This document shows, one piece after another, positions 36,698 to 46,353 of a stretch of 64,000 nt of DNA. The notes below the pieces were generated by a model. It did not search any database, had not been told where the DNA came from, and saw nothing but the letters and a program-made list of their open reading frames with translations. Each line of letters opens with the position of its first letter. The stretch's first letter is position 1. The position numbers and the translations under genes are program-made. The DNA comes from Flavobacterium sp. I3-2 (GTDB taxonomy: Bacteria; Bacteroidota; Bacteroidia; Flavobacteriales; Flavobacteriaceae). Location: the NCBI RefSeq assembly GCF_013389595.1, contig NZ_CP058306.1, positions 1,364,001 to 1,428,000 of the forward strand, in the 5' to 3' direction.

Positions 36698-39073
36698 TTA
36701 TCTTTTTCCTAAGTTTATGCGAATCTTTCCGTAAAATGCCCTTCCAGCTTTTTGTAAACTGAAGTTGTCGTATAATTTTTCATCACTAAAATTGGCACAT
36801 TCAACCGTGAAATTATATTTACCATTTTGAATGCTATAAGTCAGAGCGATGTTATGTGAGAATTGTTTTGGAACAACAAATTTTGATTCTTCACCTAAAA
36901 CTTCAGAATACAATGGGAATGCATCCATGTAAATATTGTCGTAAGCAACAGTTAACATATTTCCATTTTTACCTAAATCGCGTAAATAGAAATTTACATC
37001 TGAACTAGCGAATTGATATGGAATATTTGGAATTCTTGCACCGTAAGTTACACTAGCTTGTCCTGTACCGTTTGCAGCAGTTTTAACTTTATCGCGAATA
37101 TCCATTTGTGTAAAACTACCACCTAAACTTAACCAATCAGAAAAACCATATCTTAAGGTTAAATTATAACCTTTAGTTTCGACTTTTCCGTGATTAAAAA
37201 AAGTTGCGCCGGTTTTTCCACCGCTTAAATTTTGTAATTTTCTTTGAATATAATCTTTGATATCTCTGTAAATTAAACCACCTTCAAAATAAACAGAATG
37301 TTGTCCGAAATTTTGATTATAACTTAGATTGAAATTGAAATTACTACTACTCTCAGGTTTTAAAGTTAAGTCACCAGATTCTAAATCTTCATCACCAAAA
37401 ATTTCGTTATTAGTCGGTAATCTATATACTTTTTCATAAGAAGCTTTTAATTGAATTGGTTTTAAAATAAAGTATGTCGCAGCAATTCCATATCCTGGAT
37501 GACCATCTTTACTCGAAAAACGTTCGACTTGATCGCCATTGGTATTGATCGCCATTGGTCCTGAAACTTTTTGCGCATAATATTTTGCAAAAATAGTTGC
37601 GTTCCATTTTTCATTTGGGTTAAACAAATATGATAATCCACTGATGTTTTTAGTCGTAGTTTTGCTGTATTTATGAGACGGTACAACTTTATCTAATAAA
37701 GAACGATTTCGTCTGTCAAACGAATTGAAAACATGATTGAATGTAAAGGAATGTTTTTCGTTTAATCTATAATTGGCAGTGAATGTACTATTGATATTAT
37801 TGTTGTCCATTCGAGTAATTTGATAAGATTGTTCCCCTGGAGAATTCATCAATCTTTTATCTCCATACCAATTAAATTCATATCTCGAAGTATCAACATT
37901 TGTCGTAATATTTTTGTTGTAGTTTGCAGTCAAAACAACATCTAAACCGCGTAATATATTCTTTTTTCGATATTCTAAAGATGGCATTACAGAATGACCC
38001 TCAGTGTATTTACCTCCAAAAACAATTTGTTGTTTCACTCCATTTTGAATTTCTTTATACATTTCAGAATAAGTAAATCCGACCATAAAACGATCTGCCC
38101 AACTTTTATTTACAAAACCAACTTTTGCAACAACAGCTTCGTTATGGTAAGTATCATGAAAACGTTTAACTCGTTCTATTAATTTGTTATTTATTGAACT
38201 TGTATTACCGTCAAAAATTTTGACTGGCGTATTTATATAATAACTGTTGTCAGAATAATTTTGAAAAGCATTAATCTCGTAACTAAAACCGTTTTTAAGG
38301 GTTTGTCCAAAGTTTAAGTACGATTTATGTGTGTTAAATGAACCGTAAGAATATGAAGCATCTAAAAACCAACTTTCTCTATTTTTCTTTGTAACAATGT
38401 TAATAATTCCGCCCATAGCATCGGTTCCAAAACCAACAGGAACAACCCCTTTGTAAACTTCAATTCTTTCAGCAAAGTTTATCGGAATATTGTTTAAACC
38501 AAACGAACTACCAACACCTTCTTGTGGAACACCATCAATAAAAACTTTTACATGTTTTCCATTAAATCCGTCCATCATTAATTGCATGTCAGAACCCACA
38601 CCACCTGTTTCTCTTAATCGTACACCAGAAGCTTTATTTAAAACGTGAGCCAAATCTAAGGTTGTATTATGATAAGCTTTAGCGTCTAACGCAATAACGT
38701 TATAGGCAGATTCTTTGACTTGTTGCATCGGCGATTTTGAATGAATTACAATTTCATCCAACATTTCATCAGCACTTTGTTCTAATTGAATTTCAAGTTT
38801 ATTGCCTTGTGTATTTCTTGAAACGTTGATTGCTTTATCTTTAAAACCAAGTAAACTAAAATATAACGTTTCAGATTCTACGTTGATTAAAATAGTAAAA
38901 TTCCCATTTTCGTCCGTTTGAGTTCCTATACCACTTTCCTTAGCGTAAACAACTACAGGTGACAACGCGATGTTATCTTTTGTTTTTACGATTCCTTCAA
39001 TTTTATAAGAATTTTGCGCAATTGCAGATATTGTTAACAAATAAAAAAAGAAGCTTAGGTAGAAATTTTTCAT
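36698..39073 (-). CDS. TonB-dependent siderophore-type receptor
   Basis: A 791-residue outer-membrane receptor. The signal peptide is 1-19 (SAIAQ). A carboxypeptidase-regulatory-like domain (about 22-105) is followed by a plug (about 118-235: [53 protein letters not shown]) and a 22-strand-type barrel ending IRINLGKR. It is first of a transcript with the DUF4374 lipoprotein and is divergent from an AraC-type regulator 108 bases away, the usual arrangement for substrate-induced siderophore uptake. Which chelate it binds cannot be told. Confidence 0.92.
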   Translation of the reverse strand: MKNFYLSFFFYLLTISAIAQNSYKIEGIVKTKDNIALSPVVVYAKESGIGTQTDENGNFTILINVESETLYFSLLGFKDKAINVSRNTQGNKLEIQLEQSADEMLDEIVIHSKSPMQQVKESAYNVIALDAKAYHNTTLDLAHVLNKASGVRLRETGGVGSDMQLMMDGFNGKHVKVFIDGVPQEGVGSSFGLNNIPINFAERIEVYKGVVPVGFGTDAMGGIINIVTKKNRESWFLDASYSYGSFNTHKSYLNFGQTLKNGFSYEINAFQNYSDNSYYINTPVKIFDGNTSSINNKLIERVKRFHDTYHNEAVVAKVGFVNKSWADRFMVGFTYSEMYKEIQNGVKQQIVFGGKYTEGHSVMPSLEYRKKNILRGLDVVLTANYNKNITTNVDTSRYEFNWYGDKRLMNSPGEQSYQITRMDNNNINSTFTANYRLNEKHSFTFNHVFNSFDRRNRSLLDKVVPSHKYSKTTTKNISGLSYLFNPNEKWNATIFAKYYAQKVSGPMAINTNGDQVERFSSKDGHPGYGIAATYFILKPIQLKASYEKVYRLPTNNEIFGDEDLESGDLTLKPESSSNFNFNLSYNQNFGQHSVYFEGGLIYRDIKDYIQRKLQNLSGGKTGATFFNHGKVETKGYNLTLRYGFSDWLSLGGSFTQMDIRDKVKTAANGTGQASVTYGARIPNIPYQFASSDVNFYLRDLGKNGNMLTVAYDNIYMDAFPLYSEVLGEESKFVVPKQFSHNIALTYSIQNGKYNFTVECANFSDEKLYDNFSLQKAGRAFYGKIRINLGKR

Positions 39074-39181
39074 TAAAAAGTTTTTTATTTAGACTTATTA
39101 CAAATAATTTTGTGCGAAATTAAGCTATGTTAATTTAGATTAATTATAGATTTAGTATTAAAAATATCAAAATAAGTATTA

Positions 39182-40174
39182 ATGTTTGTAGTAAAATCGA
39201 GTATAAAATCTACCTCTCAAACGTTATTAGACCTTGAGTTTAATAATAATTTAGATGATAATAAATTGGTCTTAAAAGAGGTAAAAGAATATAAAGATGA
39301 CGTTTTCTGCGCTGTTTTTAAAACAGTAATATCCAATGGTTTTTTTGGCGTAACTAAAAAAATTAGATTGTCTGAAACTCATTTTAGTGAGTTAAATGTA
39401 GATTCAGATTTTATTCAATTGACAATTAATATTTCAGGAAAATATCAATTTCAGAGTGCTAACAAAATTGACTTAAAAAACGGTACTTTAAATTTATCAT
39501 TTAAACAAAGTACAAAATCAACATTTAAAATATTACGAAGCGATGAACCTGCAAGATATGCGCTATTATTTTTTTCTAAGCAGTTTTTTCTAGACCTTTT
39601 GAAAAATGAAAAATGGACCAAAGAAGATGTGTTTTATCAACAAGTTCAAAAAAACAATTATGTTGAATATGGTCAATTTCAAATCACACCAAATTTTGAA
39701 ATTAAAGAAATAATGGACCGAATCTTTGATGAAAATATTTTTGCCGAAAAAAACTATTACTACATTCAAACAAAACTAGTAGAACTTTTTTTATTAATTC
39801 ATATTTATTCTTCAAAAACAAAACTAAAATCAGCATTAAAAGCAGACGAATTAATTAAATTAAATGAAGCAAAACATTATCTAGAACAACATAGTAATAA
39901 TCCCCCATCAATCAAAGAATTGTCTAAAATAGTTTTTTTAAATGAGTTAAAATTAAAAACTGGATTTAAACAACTTCATAAAACTACGATACATAATTAT
40001 GTGACTAAAATTAGAATGACTAAATCTGCCAAACTCATCAAGAAAGATATTCCGATAAACGAGATTGCAACAACACTTGGATATAAAAGTAGTTCACATT
40101 TTATTTTAGCATTCAAAAAACATTATGGATTTACACCTATAAAATTCAAAACACTTTCTTCTTCGAAGAAATAA
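39182..40174 (+). CDS. AraC-family transcriptional regulator (PchR-like)
   Basis: A 330-residue regulator with an N-terminal ligand-sensing part (about 1-210, of the kind found in PchR-like siderophore regulators) and a C-terminal AraC double HTH (about 225-325: PSIKELSKIVFLNELKLKTGFK, then INEIATTLGYKSSSHFILAFKKHYGFTP). It is divergent from the TonB receptor gene, so it most likely activates that receptor in response to an intracellular ferric siderophore. The ATG at 39182 lies right after the shared 108-base intergenic region. Confidence 0.9.
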   Translation: MFVVKSSIKSTSQTLLDLEFNNNLDDNKLVLKEVKEYKDDVFCAVFKTVISNGFFGVTKKIRLSETHFSELNVDSDFIQLTINISGKYQFQSANKIDLKNGTLNLSFKQSTKSTFKILRSDEPARYALLFFSKQFFLDLLKNEKWTKEDVFYQQVQKNNYVEYGQFQITPNFEIKEIMDRIFDENIFAEKNYYYIQTKLVELFLLIHIYSSKTKLKSALKADELIKLNEAKHYLEQHSNNPPSIKELSKIVFLNELKLKTGFKQLHKTTIHNYVTKIRMTKSAKLIKKDIPINEIATTLGYKSSSHFILAFKKHYGFTPIKFKTLSSSKK

Positions 40175-40237
40175 GCTCGTAATTCACAAAAATAAAAAAA
40201 AAGTAATAACTTTAAGAAAACTAAAATCAAAGGTATT

Positions 40238-40513
40238 ATGAGCAAGAAAAAAAATAAATCAGAACTTAAAAAAGAAATCAAACGTCAAGATAAAACGATT
40301 AAAAAACATAAAGATGTTATAAAATCGTATAAAAAATTATTAAAAGAATACGAAGACGTTACAAAGAAATTCAAAAAAAGTTTAAAGAAATTCGAAAATT
40401 ACTTAATCGAAGAAGAGGAAGAAGTTGAATTATCTGAAGAAGAATTGAACGAATTGATGGAACAATTTGAAGCAGGTAAATTAACTGTTGAAAACGACGA
40501 AGAAAAAGAATAA
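40238..40513 (+). CDS. small charged coiled-coil protein
   Basis: A 91-residue protein, almost entirely Lys/Glu with heptad spacing (for example KKHKDVIKSYKKLLKEYED), ending in a very acidic segment. It is probably a cytosolic coiled coil. Its stop codon TAA directly abuts the recX ATG, so the two are co-translated. I know no function; linkage to recX suggests a DNA-repair or recombination context, but this is only inference. Confidence 0.6.
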   Translation: MSKKKNKSELKKEIKRQDKTIKKHKDVIKSYKKLLKEYEDVTKKFKKSLKKFENYLIEEEEEVELSEEELNELMEQFEAGKLTVENDEEKE

Positions 40514-40978
40514 ATGAATCCACAAGGTTTAACCGTAGAACAAGCCACAAAAAAAATCGAATTTTATTGTGCGTATCAAGAACGATGTCATAAAGAAGTT
40601 GTTGAAAAACTCAAAACTTTAGGCATATACGAAACCGCAATAAATCATATAATAAATCATTTGTTAGAAAATAATTTTTTGAACGAAGAACGGTTTGCTA
40701 AAGCTTTTGCTCGCGGAAAACACAAATTCAAATATTGGGGAAAACGTAGAATTGAACAAGAATTGAAGTTTCGAGATGTTTCATCGTACAACATCAAAAC
40801 AGCTTTAAAGGAAATCGAAACAGATTATTTGAGCAACTTTTACACGTTAGCTGACCGAAAGTGGGAGACTATTACAGATAGTTCCTTCGAAAAGAAAAAA
40901 AAGAAATGGATCGATTATTTGATTCGCAAAGGCTACGAAACCAACTTGATATTTGAAGCCCTAAAAAACTACAATTAA
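40514..40978 (+). CDS. recX: regulatory protein RecX
   Basis: Inhibitor/modulator of RecA filaments. The 154-residue all-helical protein has the three-helix RecX repeats: LTVEQATKKIEFYCAYQERC, then LENNFLNEERFAKAFARGKHK and IEQELKFRDVSSYNIKTALKEI. The length fits. The start codon immediately follows the upstream stop. The UUCG-loop terminator begins at the stop codon. recA is not in the window. Confidence 0.92.
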   Translation: MNPQGLTVEQATKKIEFYCAYQERCHKEVVEKLKTLGIYETAINHIINHLLENNFLNEERFAKAFARGKHKFKYWGKRRIEQELKFRDVSSYNIKTALKEIETDYLSNFYTLADRKWETITDSSFEKKKKKWIDYLIRKGYETNLIFEALKNYN

Positions 40979-41000
40979 ACTTCTACTTCGGTAGGAGTTT
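40977..41000 (+). terminator. UUCG-tetraloop terminator overlapping the recX stop codon
   Basis: A 10-bp stem (AAACTTCTAC / GTAGGAGTTT, one G-U pair) closed by a C(TTCG)G loop is followed by T's. Confidence 0.9.
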
Positions 41001-41012
41001 TTTTATGTCAAA

Positions 41013-41115
41013 TCCTTCCGCTTCGCTTCAGGTCGGGCTGTCCGCACTCGCTTTTCACAAATTATAAATTTGCAAAAGAGCTCAAACAAAGCTTCCATCC
41101 CTTTTGCACGGGGCG
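41013..41115 (-). repeat. Flavobacterium-type intergenic repeat, copy A (degenerate)
   Basis: Read on the minus strand it begins CGTGCAAAAGGGATGGAAGC and continues through an AT-rich hairpin (CAAATT/AATTTG) to GCGGACAGCCCGACC and GCGAAGCGGAAGG. The local base composition is higher in GC than its surroundings. The GGGATGGAAG and AGCCCGACC blocks are shared with copy B at 58954-59053 and resemble a dispersed element I remember from Flavobacterium intergenic regions. Confidence 0.6.
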
Positions 41116-41163
41116 TTTTTTTAAATAACATTAATTGCAAAAATTAAAAAAATAGAATAAAAA

Positions 41164-41193
41164 AACTGCCTTGTAAATTTTTACAAAGCAGTT
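41164..41193 (-). terminator. terminator after the second TPM gene
   Basis: A 14-bp stem with one G-U pair (minus strand AACTGCTTTGTAAA / TTTACAAGGCAGTT) and a minimal loop is followed by T's. Confidence 0.85.
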
Positions 41194-41206
41194 GATTTTT
41201 TTAGAT

Positions 41207-42031
41207 TTACCAACTTCCGCCAGCTCCACCACCAGAGGAACTTCCGCCACCGAAGCCACCGCCAAAGCCGCCTCCGTCACCGAAGCCACCTCCGAATCCT
41301 CCGCCAAAGCTACCGCCTCCGCCACGACCCATTCGGCTTAGAACAATAATATCAAATAAATCTGGGCCGTTAAAGCCACCGCTTCCTCTGTTATTTCCGT
41401 TGCCGCCATTTTTGTTTTTAATCTTACTTAAAATGACGACAAAAATAATCACGCCAATGATGATCAAAATAGCCGGAATTCCGTCAGAACTATCCACATT
41501 CTTTTTTCGTTCGCCTTTATAAGTTCCCGAAAAAAGTTTCATTAATTGTGTGGTTCCTATGTTTAAACCTTCGTAATAATCTCCTTTTTTAAATTCTGGA
41601 ATGATGTAATTTCTGATGATTTCACCATTAATTCCTGCGGTTAAAATATGTTCTAAACCGTAACCAGGTGCAATCCAAATTTTACGTTCCTTTTCTGCCA
41701 AAAGAATAAAAACACCATTGTCTTTACCTTTTTGACCAATTCCCCATTCGTGTAGCCATTTTGGTGCTAAAGTACCTTCGTATTCGCCTTCTAAACTTGG
41801 TATAATTGCAACGACAATTTGTGTAGAAGTTGTATCTGCATAATTAATCAGTTTCGTTTCTAAAGCTCTTTTTTGATCAGGTTTTAACAAGTTAGCATAA
41901 TCAAAAACGCTTGTCTGTTCTGAAGCTTTTGAAGGTTTTGGTGGAATATTAAATTGCGCAAAAACACCAATCGTAAACAAAAGGAACAAACTGCTTAAGA
42001 AAAAGCTTTTTATATTTAAAATGTTTTTCAT
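41207..42031 (-). CDS. TPM-domain membrane protein with Gly-rich tail
   Basis: A 274-residue protein: signal sequence or N-terminal anchor (1-25), TPM domain (DUF477, about 35-165, VFDYANLLKPDQKRALETKL and the KERKIWIAPGYGLE segment), a transmembrane helix (about 184-202) and a C-terminal ~45-residue Gly/Ser/Phe-rich tail ending GAGGSW. TPM domains of this type occur with LemA proteins and are linked to photosystem or membrane-protein maintenance in other phyla; the biochemical role here is not known. It starts 1 base after the stop of the preceding TPM gene. Confidence 0.9.
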   Translation of the reverse strand: MKNILNIKSFFLSSLFLLFTIGVFAQFNIPPKPSKASEQTSVFDYANLLKPDQKRALETKLINYADTTSTQIVVAIIPSLEGEYEGTLAPKWLHEWGIGQKGKDNGVFILLAEKERKIWIAPGYGLEHILTAGINGEIIRNYIIPEFKKGDYYEGLNIGTTQLMKLFSGTYKGERKKNVDSSDGIPAILIIIGVIIFVVILSKIKNKNGGNGNNRGSGGFNGPDLFDIIVLSRMGRGGGGSFGGGFGGGFGDGGGFGGGFGGGSSSGGGAGGSW

Positions 42032-42469
42032 TTATCCTCTTGATATTTCGTTAGAAAGTTCGTTTTTATCATCTTCCTGAATCGGAAAATATTTTTTTAA
42101 CTGTTCGCCTGCTCTTAAAATACCTGCAACTAAACCTTCTTTAAATTTTTGTTGTTTAAAATGTTCGATAACAACATCTTTGGTGCAAACCCAAAAATCA
42201 TCGGGTACTACATTGTTAATGCCGTTGTCTCCAAATATGGCAAAGCTTTTGTCTCGAACGCCTATATAAAACAAAACACCATTTCTGGCGTTTGTTTTAT
42301 GCATTTCTAAGGTAACAAAAACTTCTCTTGCACGATCTAAAACTTCAGCATCTGAATGTTCTTCGATATGAACACGAATCTCACCAAAAGTTTTATTTTC
42401 TGCTGTATTTATCGCTTCAATGATCGCTTGTTCTTCGTGTTTTGAAATAAAGTCTTCAGTTATTGACAT
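42032..42469 (-). CDS. TPM-domain protein (cytosolic, single domain)
   Basis: A 145-residue TPM (DUF477) protein without signal peptide or membrane segment; core motifs are AINTAENKTFGEIRVHIEEHS and the FYIGVRDKSFAIFGDNGI block. It lies between lemA and the membrane-bound TPM gene, and the three are nearly contiguous. Together with LemA it forms a standard LemA-TPM-TPM set. Function unknown. Confidence 0.9.
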   Translation of the reverse strand: MSITEDFISKHEEQAIIEAINTAENKTFGEIRVHIEEHSDAEVLDRAREVFVTLEMHKTNARNGVLFYIGVRDKSFAIFGDNGINNVVPDDFWVCTKDVVIEHFKQQKFKEGLVAGILRAGEQLKKYFPIQEDDKNELSNEISRG

Positions 42470-42479
42470 ATATTATTTT

Positions 42480-43064
42480 TTAGAATTTTACCTCAGGAGC
42501 TTTTTCTGCACCTGCTTCTGATTTGAAGAAAGGTCTTTCTGGATATCCAGATAAGAAAAACTTGTTTGGCACTTTTAAAACATAACCATTGTAAGATTCG
42601 ATACTTGCGTTGAAACGTGTTCTTGCAGTTAAAATTTGATTTTCAGTCGAAGCTAATTCGTCTTGTAATTTCAAGAAATTTTGATTAGTTTTTAAATCAG
42701 GATATTTCTCAACAGTTACTAATAATCTTCCTAGAGCAGAACTTACTCCTGTTTGTGCTTGTTGGAATTGTTCTAATTGTTGAGGTGTCATATTTGATGG
42801 GTCAATGTTCATTGAAGTTGCTTTTGCTCTTGCATTTACAACTGCTTCTAAAGTTGATTTCTCAAAATCCGCAGCACCTTTAACCGTGTTAACTAAATTC
42901 CCGATTAAATCATTTCTTCTTTGGTAAGCACCTTCAACATCTGCCCAAGTTTTGTCTGCACTTTGTTTAAATGTAAGAGCCGTGTTTTGATAGTTCATAG
43001 ATAGTAAAAAGTAACCACCAATAAGTACTACGACTACGATAATAATAGGAAGGATTTTTTTCAT
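42480..43064 (-). CDS. LemA family protein
   Basis: A 194-residue protein with one N-terminal membrane helix (about 4-22) and a long helical-bundle body typical of LemA: VEGAYQRRNDLIGNLVNTVKG near 47-67 and RFNASIESYNGYVLKVPNKF near 150-170. It is anchored in the inner membrane with the bundle outside the cytosol. It is followed by two TPM genes and preceded 23 bases upstream by a MerR-type regulator gene. Confidence 0.93.
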   Translation of the reverse strand: MKKILPIIIVVVVLIGGYFLLSMNYQNTALTFKQSADKTWADVEGAYQRRNDLIGNLVNTVKGAADFEKSTLEAVVNARAKATSMNIDPSNMTPQQLEQFQQAQTGVSSALGRLLVTVEKYPDLKTNQNFLKLQDELASTENQILTARTRFNASIESYNGYVLKVPNKFFLSGYPERPFFKSEAGAEKAPEVKF

Positions 43065-43087
43065 TTTTGTTGTTTTGAATTAAGTTT

Positions 43088-43417
43088 TTAAAGTTCGTTT
43101 TTTAGTTTAAGCAATTCGTTTTTGATGTTTTCGAGTTTACTTATAATTTCAAGCGTATCCATTGGTTTTTTAGAATCGTTTTTTAAATGTTCTTTAGCTC
43201 CTTCTAAAGTAAAACCACGCTCTTTTACTAAATGAAAAATCAGCTTTAAATTTTTCAAATCTTCAGGAGTAAACATACGATTTCCTTTCGCGTTCTTTTT
43301 GGGTTTTAGAATGTCAAATTCCTTTTCCCAAAACCGAATCAGCGATGTATTAACCGAAAAAGCTTTTGCAATTTCGCCAATGCTGTAATATCTTTTCTCA
43401 GGTAAATCTACTTGCAT
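43088..43417 (-). CDS. MerR-family transcriptional regulator
   Basis: A 109-residue protein that is mostly the MerR winged helix: YSIGEIAKAFSVNTSLIRFWEKEF (about 10-33), then the wing KKNAKGNRMFTPEDL and a helix. A short coiled coil follows for dimerisation (about 85-109). There is no effector domain and no cysteines, so it is not a metal sensor of the classical sort. It is divergent from alaS and is the first gene of the lemA-TPM unit, which it may regulate. Confidence 0.88.
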   Translation of the reverse strand: MQVDLPEKRYYSIGEIAKAFSVNTSLIRFWEKEFDILKPKKNAKGNRMFTPEDLKNLKLIFHLVKERGFTLEGAKEHLKNDSKKPMDTLEIISKLENIKNELLKLKNEL

Positions 43418-43528
43418 ATTTTAATAGAATTGCTATTCGCTAATATACAATTTTCTTATTAGTATTTAAAATCTGAAAAAGTTACAATTGAGTTAAATAA
43501 AAAAATAAAATCACACTAAAAAAAAGCT

Positions 43529-43536
43529 TAATTTTG
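43529..43536 (+). promoter_or_regulatory. -7 box of the alaS promoter
   Basis: TAATTTTG is a perfect TAnnTTTG, 60 bases before the alaS start codon. No TTG at the expected -33 distance. Confidence 0.5.
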
Positions 43537-43596
43537 CACGTTAAAGCAGAAACAAACTTCTGTAACTGAAATTACTATAAGAAATCAAAATATAGA

Positions 43597-46233
43597 ATGA
43601 AATCACAAGACATTAGAAAACAATTTCTACAATTTTTTGAAAGCAAAGGGCATTTAATCGTTCCTTCGGCTCCAATCGTTTTAAAAGACGATCCAACTTT
43701 AATGTTCAACAACTCAGGAATGGCTCAGTTTAAAGAATATTTTTTAGGAAACGCCACGCCAAAAAGTAACAGAATTGCCGATACGCAAAAATGTCTTCGT
43801 GTTTCTGGAAAACATAACGATTTAGAAGATGTTGGTTTTGATACCTATCATCATACGATGTTCGAAATGTTAGGAAACTGGTCTTTTGGTGATTACTTTA
43901 AAAAAGAAGCGATTGCTTGGGCTTGGGAGTTTTTAACCGAAGTTTTAAAGTTAGATAAAGACCGTTTATATGTTTCTGTTTTTGAAGGAAATACTGATGA
44001 AAACGTTCCTTTTGATCAAGAAGCGTGGGATTTATGGAAGCAATTTGTTTCTGAAGATCGTATCATTTTAGGTAACAAAAAAGATAACTTCTGGGAAATG
44101 GGTGATCAAGGACCATGCGGACCTTGTTCTGAAATTCATATCGATTTACGTACAGATGCTGAAAGAGCTGAAGTTTCTGGTCGTTCGTTAGTTAATGCAG
44201 ATCATCCGCAAGTTGTTGAAATCTGGAATAACGTATTTATGGAATTCAACCGTAAAGCAGACGGATCTTTAGAAAAATTACCAGCACAACACGTGGATAC
44301 CGGAATGGGATTTGAGCGTTTGTGTATGGCTATGCAAAACGTAACTTCAAACTACGATACCGATGTGTTTACACCGCTTATCGCTAAAGTGGAAGAAATT
44401 ACTGGATTAAAATATACTTCTAACGAAATTAAAAATATTTCAGAAGAACAAAATAAAACTAACATTGCTATTCGTGTAATTGTAGATCACGTTCGTGCAG
44501 TTGCTTTTGCAATTGCAGACGGTCAATTGCCTTCTAACAATGGAGCTGGATATGTAATTCGTCGTATTTTACGTCGTGCCATTCGTTACGGATTTACCTT
44601 CTTAGGAACTAAAGAACCTTTTATTTACCAATTAGTTGATGTTTTAGCAGCGCAAATGGGTGAATTTTTCCCAGAAATCGTATCTCAAAAAGATTTAGTG
44701 AAGAATGTAATTAAAGAAGAAGAAGCTTCTTTCTTACGTACTTTAGATCAAGGTTTACATTTATTAGATACCGTAATTGCTGGTACTGAAGGTAAATTTG
44801 TTGATGGAGCTAAAGCTTTTGAATTGTATGATACGTTTGGTTTCCCAATTGATTTAACAGCTTTAATTTTACGTGAAAAAGGATATGAATTAGACGAAGC
44901 TGGTTTTGAAGCAGCTATGAAAGCACAAAAAGATCGTTCGCGTGCAGCTTCTGAAATTTCTAAAGACGATTGGAATGTGTTAATTGAAGGAAATGTTGAA
45001 ACTTTTGAAGGTTATGATCAAGTTGAAAACGAAGTGAAAATTACTCGTATTCGTAAAGTTGAATCTAAAAAAGACGGAACTTTATACCAAATTGTTTTAG
45101 ATCATACACCATTCTATGCTGAAGGTGGAGGTCAAGTAGGTGATAAAGGTATTTTAGTTTCTGCTAACGAAACAATCGAAGTAATTGATACGAAAAAAGA
45201 AAACAACTTAATATTACATTTCACTAAACAATTACCAGAAAATATCGAAGCTACGTTTGTAGCAAAAGTAAATACTGATTTACGCTCAGCTTCTTCTAAA
45301 AACCACTCGGCAACGCACTTATTACACCAAGCGTTACGTACTATTTTAGGAACTCACGTAGAGCAAAAAGGATCACTAGTAGCACCAAACTATTTACGTT
45401 TTGACTTTTCGCACTTCGCTAAAGTAACAGACGAAGAATTAAAAGAAGTTGAAGCATTTGTAAACGCTCGTATTGCAGAGCAATTACCATTAATCGAGCG
45501 CAGAGCTATTCCGTTTAACCAAGCAGTTGAAGAAGGTGCGATGGCTTTATTCGGAGAAAAATACGGTGATTTAGTTCGTGCGATTAAGTTTGGAAATTCG
45601 ATGGAATTATGTGGAGGAATTCACGTACAAAACACAGCGGACATTTGGTCTTTCAAAATTATTTCTGAAGGAGCTGTTGCAGCAGGAATTCGTCGTATTG
45701 AAGCGATTACAGGAGATGCGGTTCGCGATTTCTATATCGGTCAAGAAAATACCTTAAAGGAGATTAAAGAAACGCTTAAAAACCCACAAGATACATTAAA
45801 AGCTGTGCATTCTCTTCAAGATGAAAATGCGAAATTAAAAAAGCAAGTAGAAAAATTTGTTGCACAACAAGCAAAAGCTTTAAAATCGAACTGGTTAGCG
45901 GCTTTTAAAGAAATTAATGGTGTTAACTTTTTAGCAGTTGTTACTGATTTAGATGTTAACTCCGCAAAACAAAATGCGATTGATTTAACTAATGAAATGG
46001 AAAATGCCTTTGTTGTTGTTGCTACTTCGGATGCAGAAAAACCATCAATTACGGTTTCTATTTCTAAAAATTTAGTTGCAGAAAATGGTTTACACGCGGG
46101 TAATATTGTCAAAGAAATTGCGAAGCATATTAATGGTGGTGGAGGTGGCCAACCGTTTTTAGCTACTGCGGGTGGTAAAGATGTCTCAGGAATCGAAGCT
46201 GCTCTTAAGCAAGCTGCTGAATTTGTGAAATAA
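43597..46233 (+). CDS. alaS: alanyl-tRNA synthetase
   Basis: Charges tRNA-Ala. The 878 residues carry the class II aminoacylation domain (N-terminal motif [15 protein letters not shown], motif 2 region around [13 protein letters not shown] and [12 protein letters not shown]), then the editing domain with the zinc/active-site motifs HSATHLLHQ and CGGIHV, and the C-terminal C-Ala/DHHA1 domain ([19 protein letters not shown]). Normal length. It has its own promoter box and a terminator at 46260. Confidence 0.98.
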   Translation: MKSQDIRKQFLQFFESKGHLIVPSAPIVLKDDPTLMFNNSGMAQFKEYFLGNATPKSNRIADTQKCLRVSGKHNDLEDVGFDTYHHTMFEMLGNWSFGDYFKKEAIAWAWEFLTEVLKLDKDRLYVSVFEGNTDENVPFDQEAWDLWKQFVSEDRIILGNKKDNFWEMGDQGPCGPCSEIHIDLRTDAERAEVSGRSLVNADHPQVVEIWNNVFMEFNRKADGSLEKLPAQHVDTGMGFERLCMAMQNVTSNYDTDVFTPLIAKVEEITGLKYTSNEIKNISEEQNKTNIAIRVIVDHVRAVAFAIADGQLPSNNGAGYVIRRILRRAIRYGFTFLGTKEPFIYQLVDVLAAQMGEFFPEIVSQKDLVKNVIKEEEASFLRTLDQGLHLLDTVIAGTEGKFVDGAKAFELYDTFGFPIDLTALILREKGYELDEAGFEAAMKAQKDRSRAASEISKDDWNVLIEGNVETFEGYDQVENEVKITRIRKVESKKDGTLYQIVLDHTPFYAEGGGQVGDKGILVSANETIEVIDTKKENNLILHFTKQLPENIEATFVAKVNTDLRSASSKNHSATHLLHQALRTILGTHVEQKGSLVAPNYLRFDFSHFAKVTDEELKEVEAFVNARIAEQLPLIERRAIPFNQAVEEGAMALFGEKYGDLVRAIKFGNSMELCGGIHVQNTADIWSFKIISEGAVAAGIRRIEAITGDAVRDFYIGQENTLKEIKETLKNPQDTLKAVHSLQDENAKLKKQVEKFVAQQAKALKSNWLAAFKEINGVNFLAVVTDLDVNSAKQNAIDLTNEMENAFVVVATSDAEKPSITVSISKNLVAENGLHAGNIVKEIAKHINGGGGGQPFLATAGGKDVSGIEAALKQAAEFVK

Positions 46234-46259
46234 ATTATTTTATCTTTTAATATTTATAT

Positions 46260-46287
46260 AAATCCTCGAATTGATTTTCGGGGATTT
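46260..46287 (+). terminator. intrinsic terminator after alaS
   Basis: An 11-bp stem with one G-U pair (AAATCCTCGAA / TTCGGGGATTT) and a 6-nt loop is followed by T's. Confidence 0.85.
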
Positions 46288-46353
46288 TTTATTTAATAAA
46301 GGCAATATTATTTAAATTAATTTGCTATGTTATTGGGATTAATTATTGTTTTT

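Noticed and set aside
36698..39073. -7 box for the TonB receptor
   Set aside because: Only ATTATTTG could be found upstream, which does not match TAnnTTTG at the first two positions.
39115..39150. Fur-type or AraC operator in the receptor-AraC intergenic region (TTAAT/ATTAA arms)
   Set aside because: The sequence is very AT-rich and the arms are only five bases, so it is within chance expectation.
41131..41325. Ala/Val-rich open frame on the minus strand
   Set aside because: It is an alternate reading frame of the Gly-rich repeat in the TPM protein.
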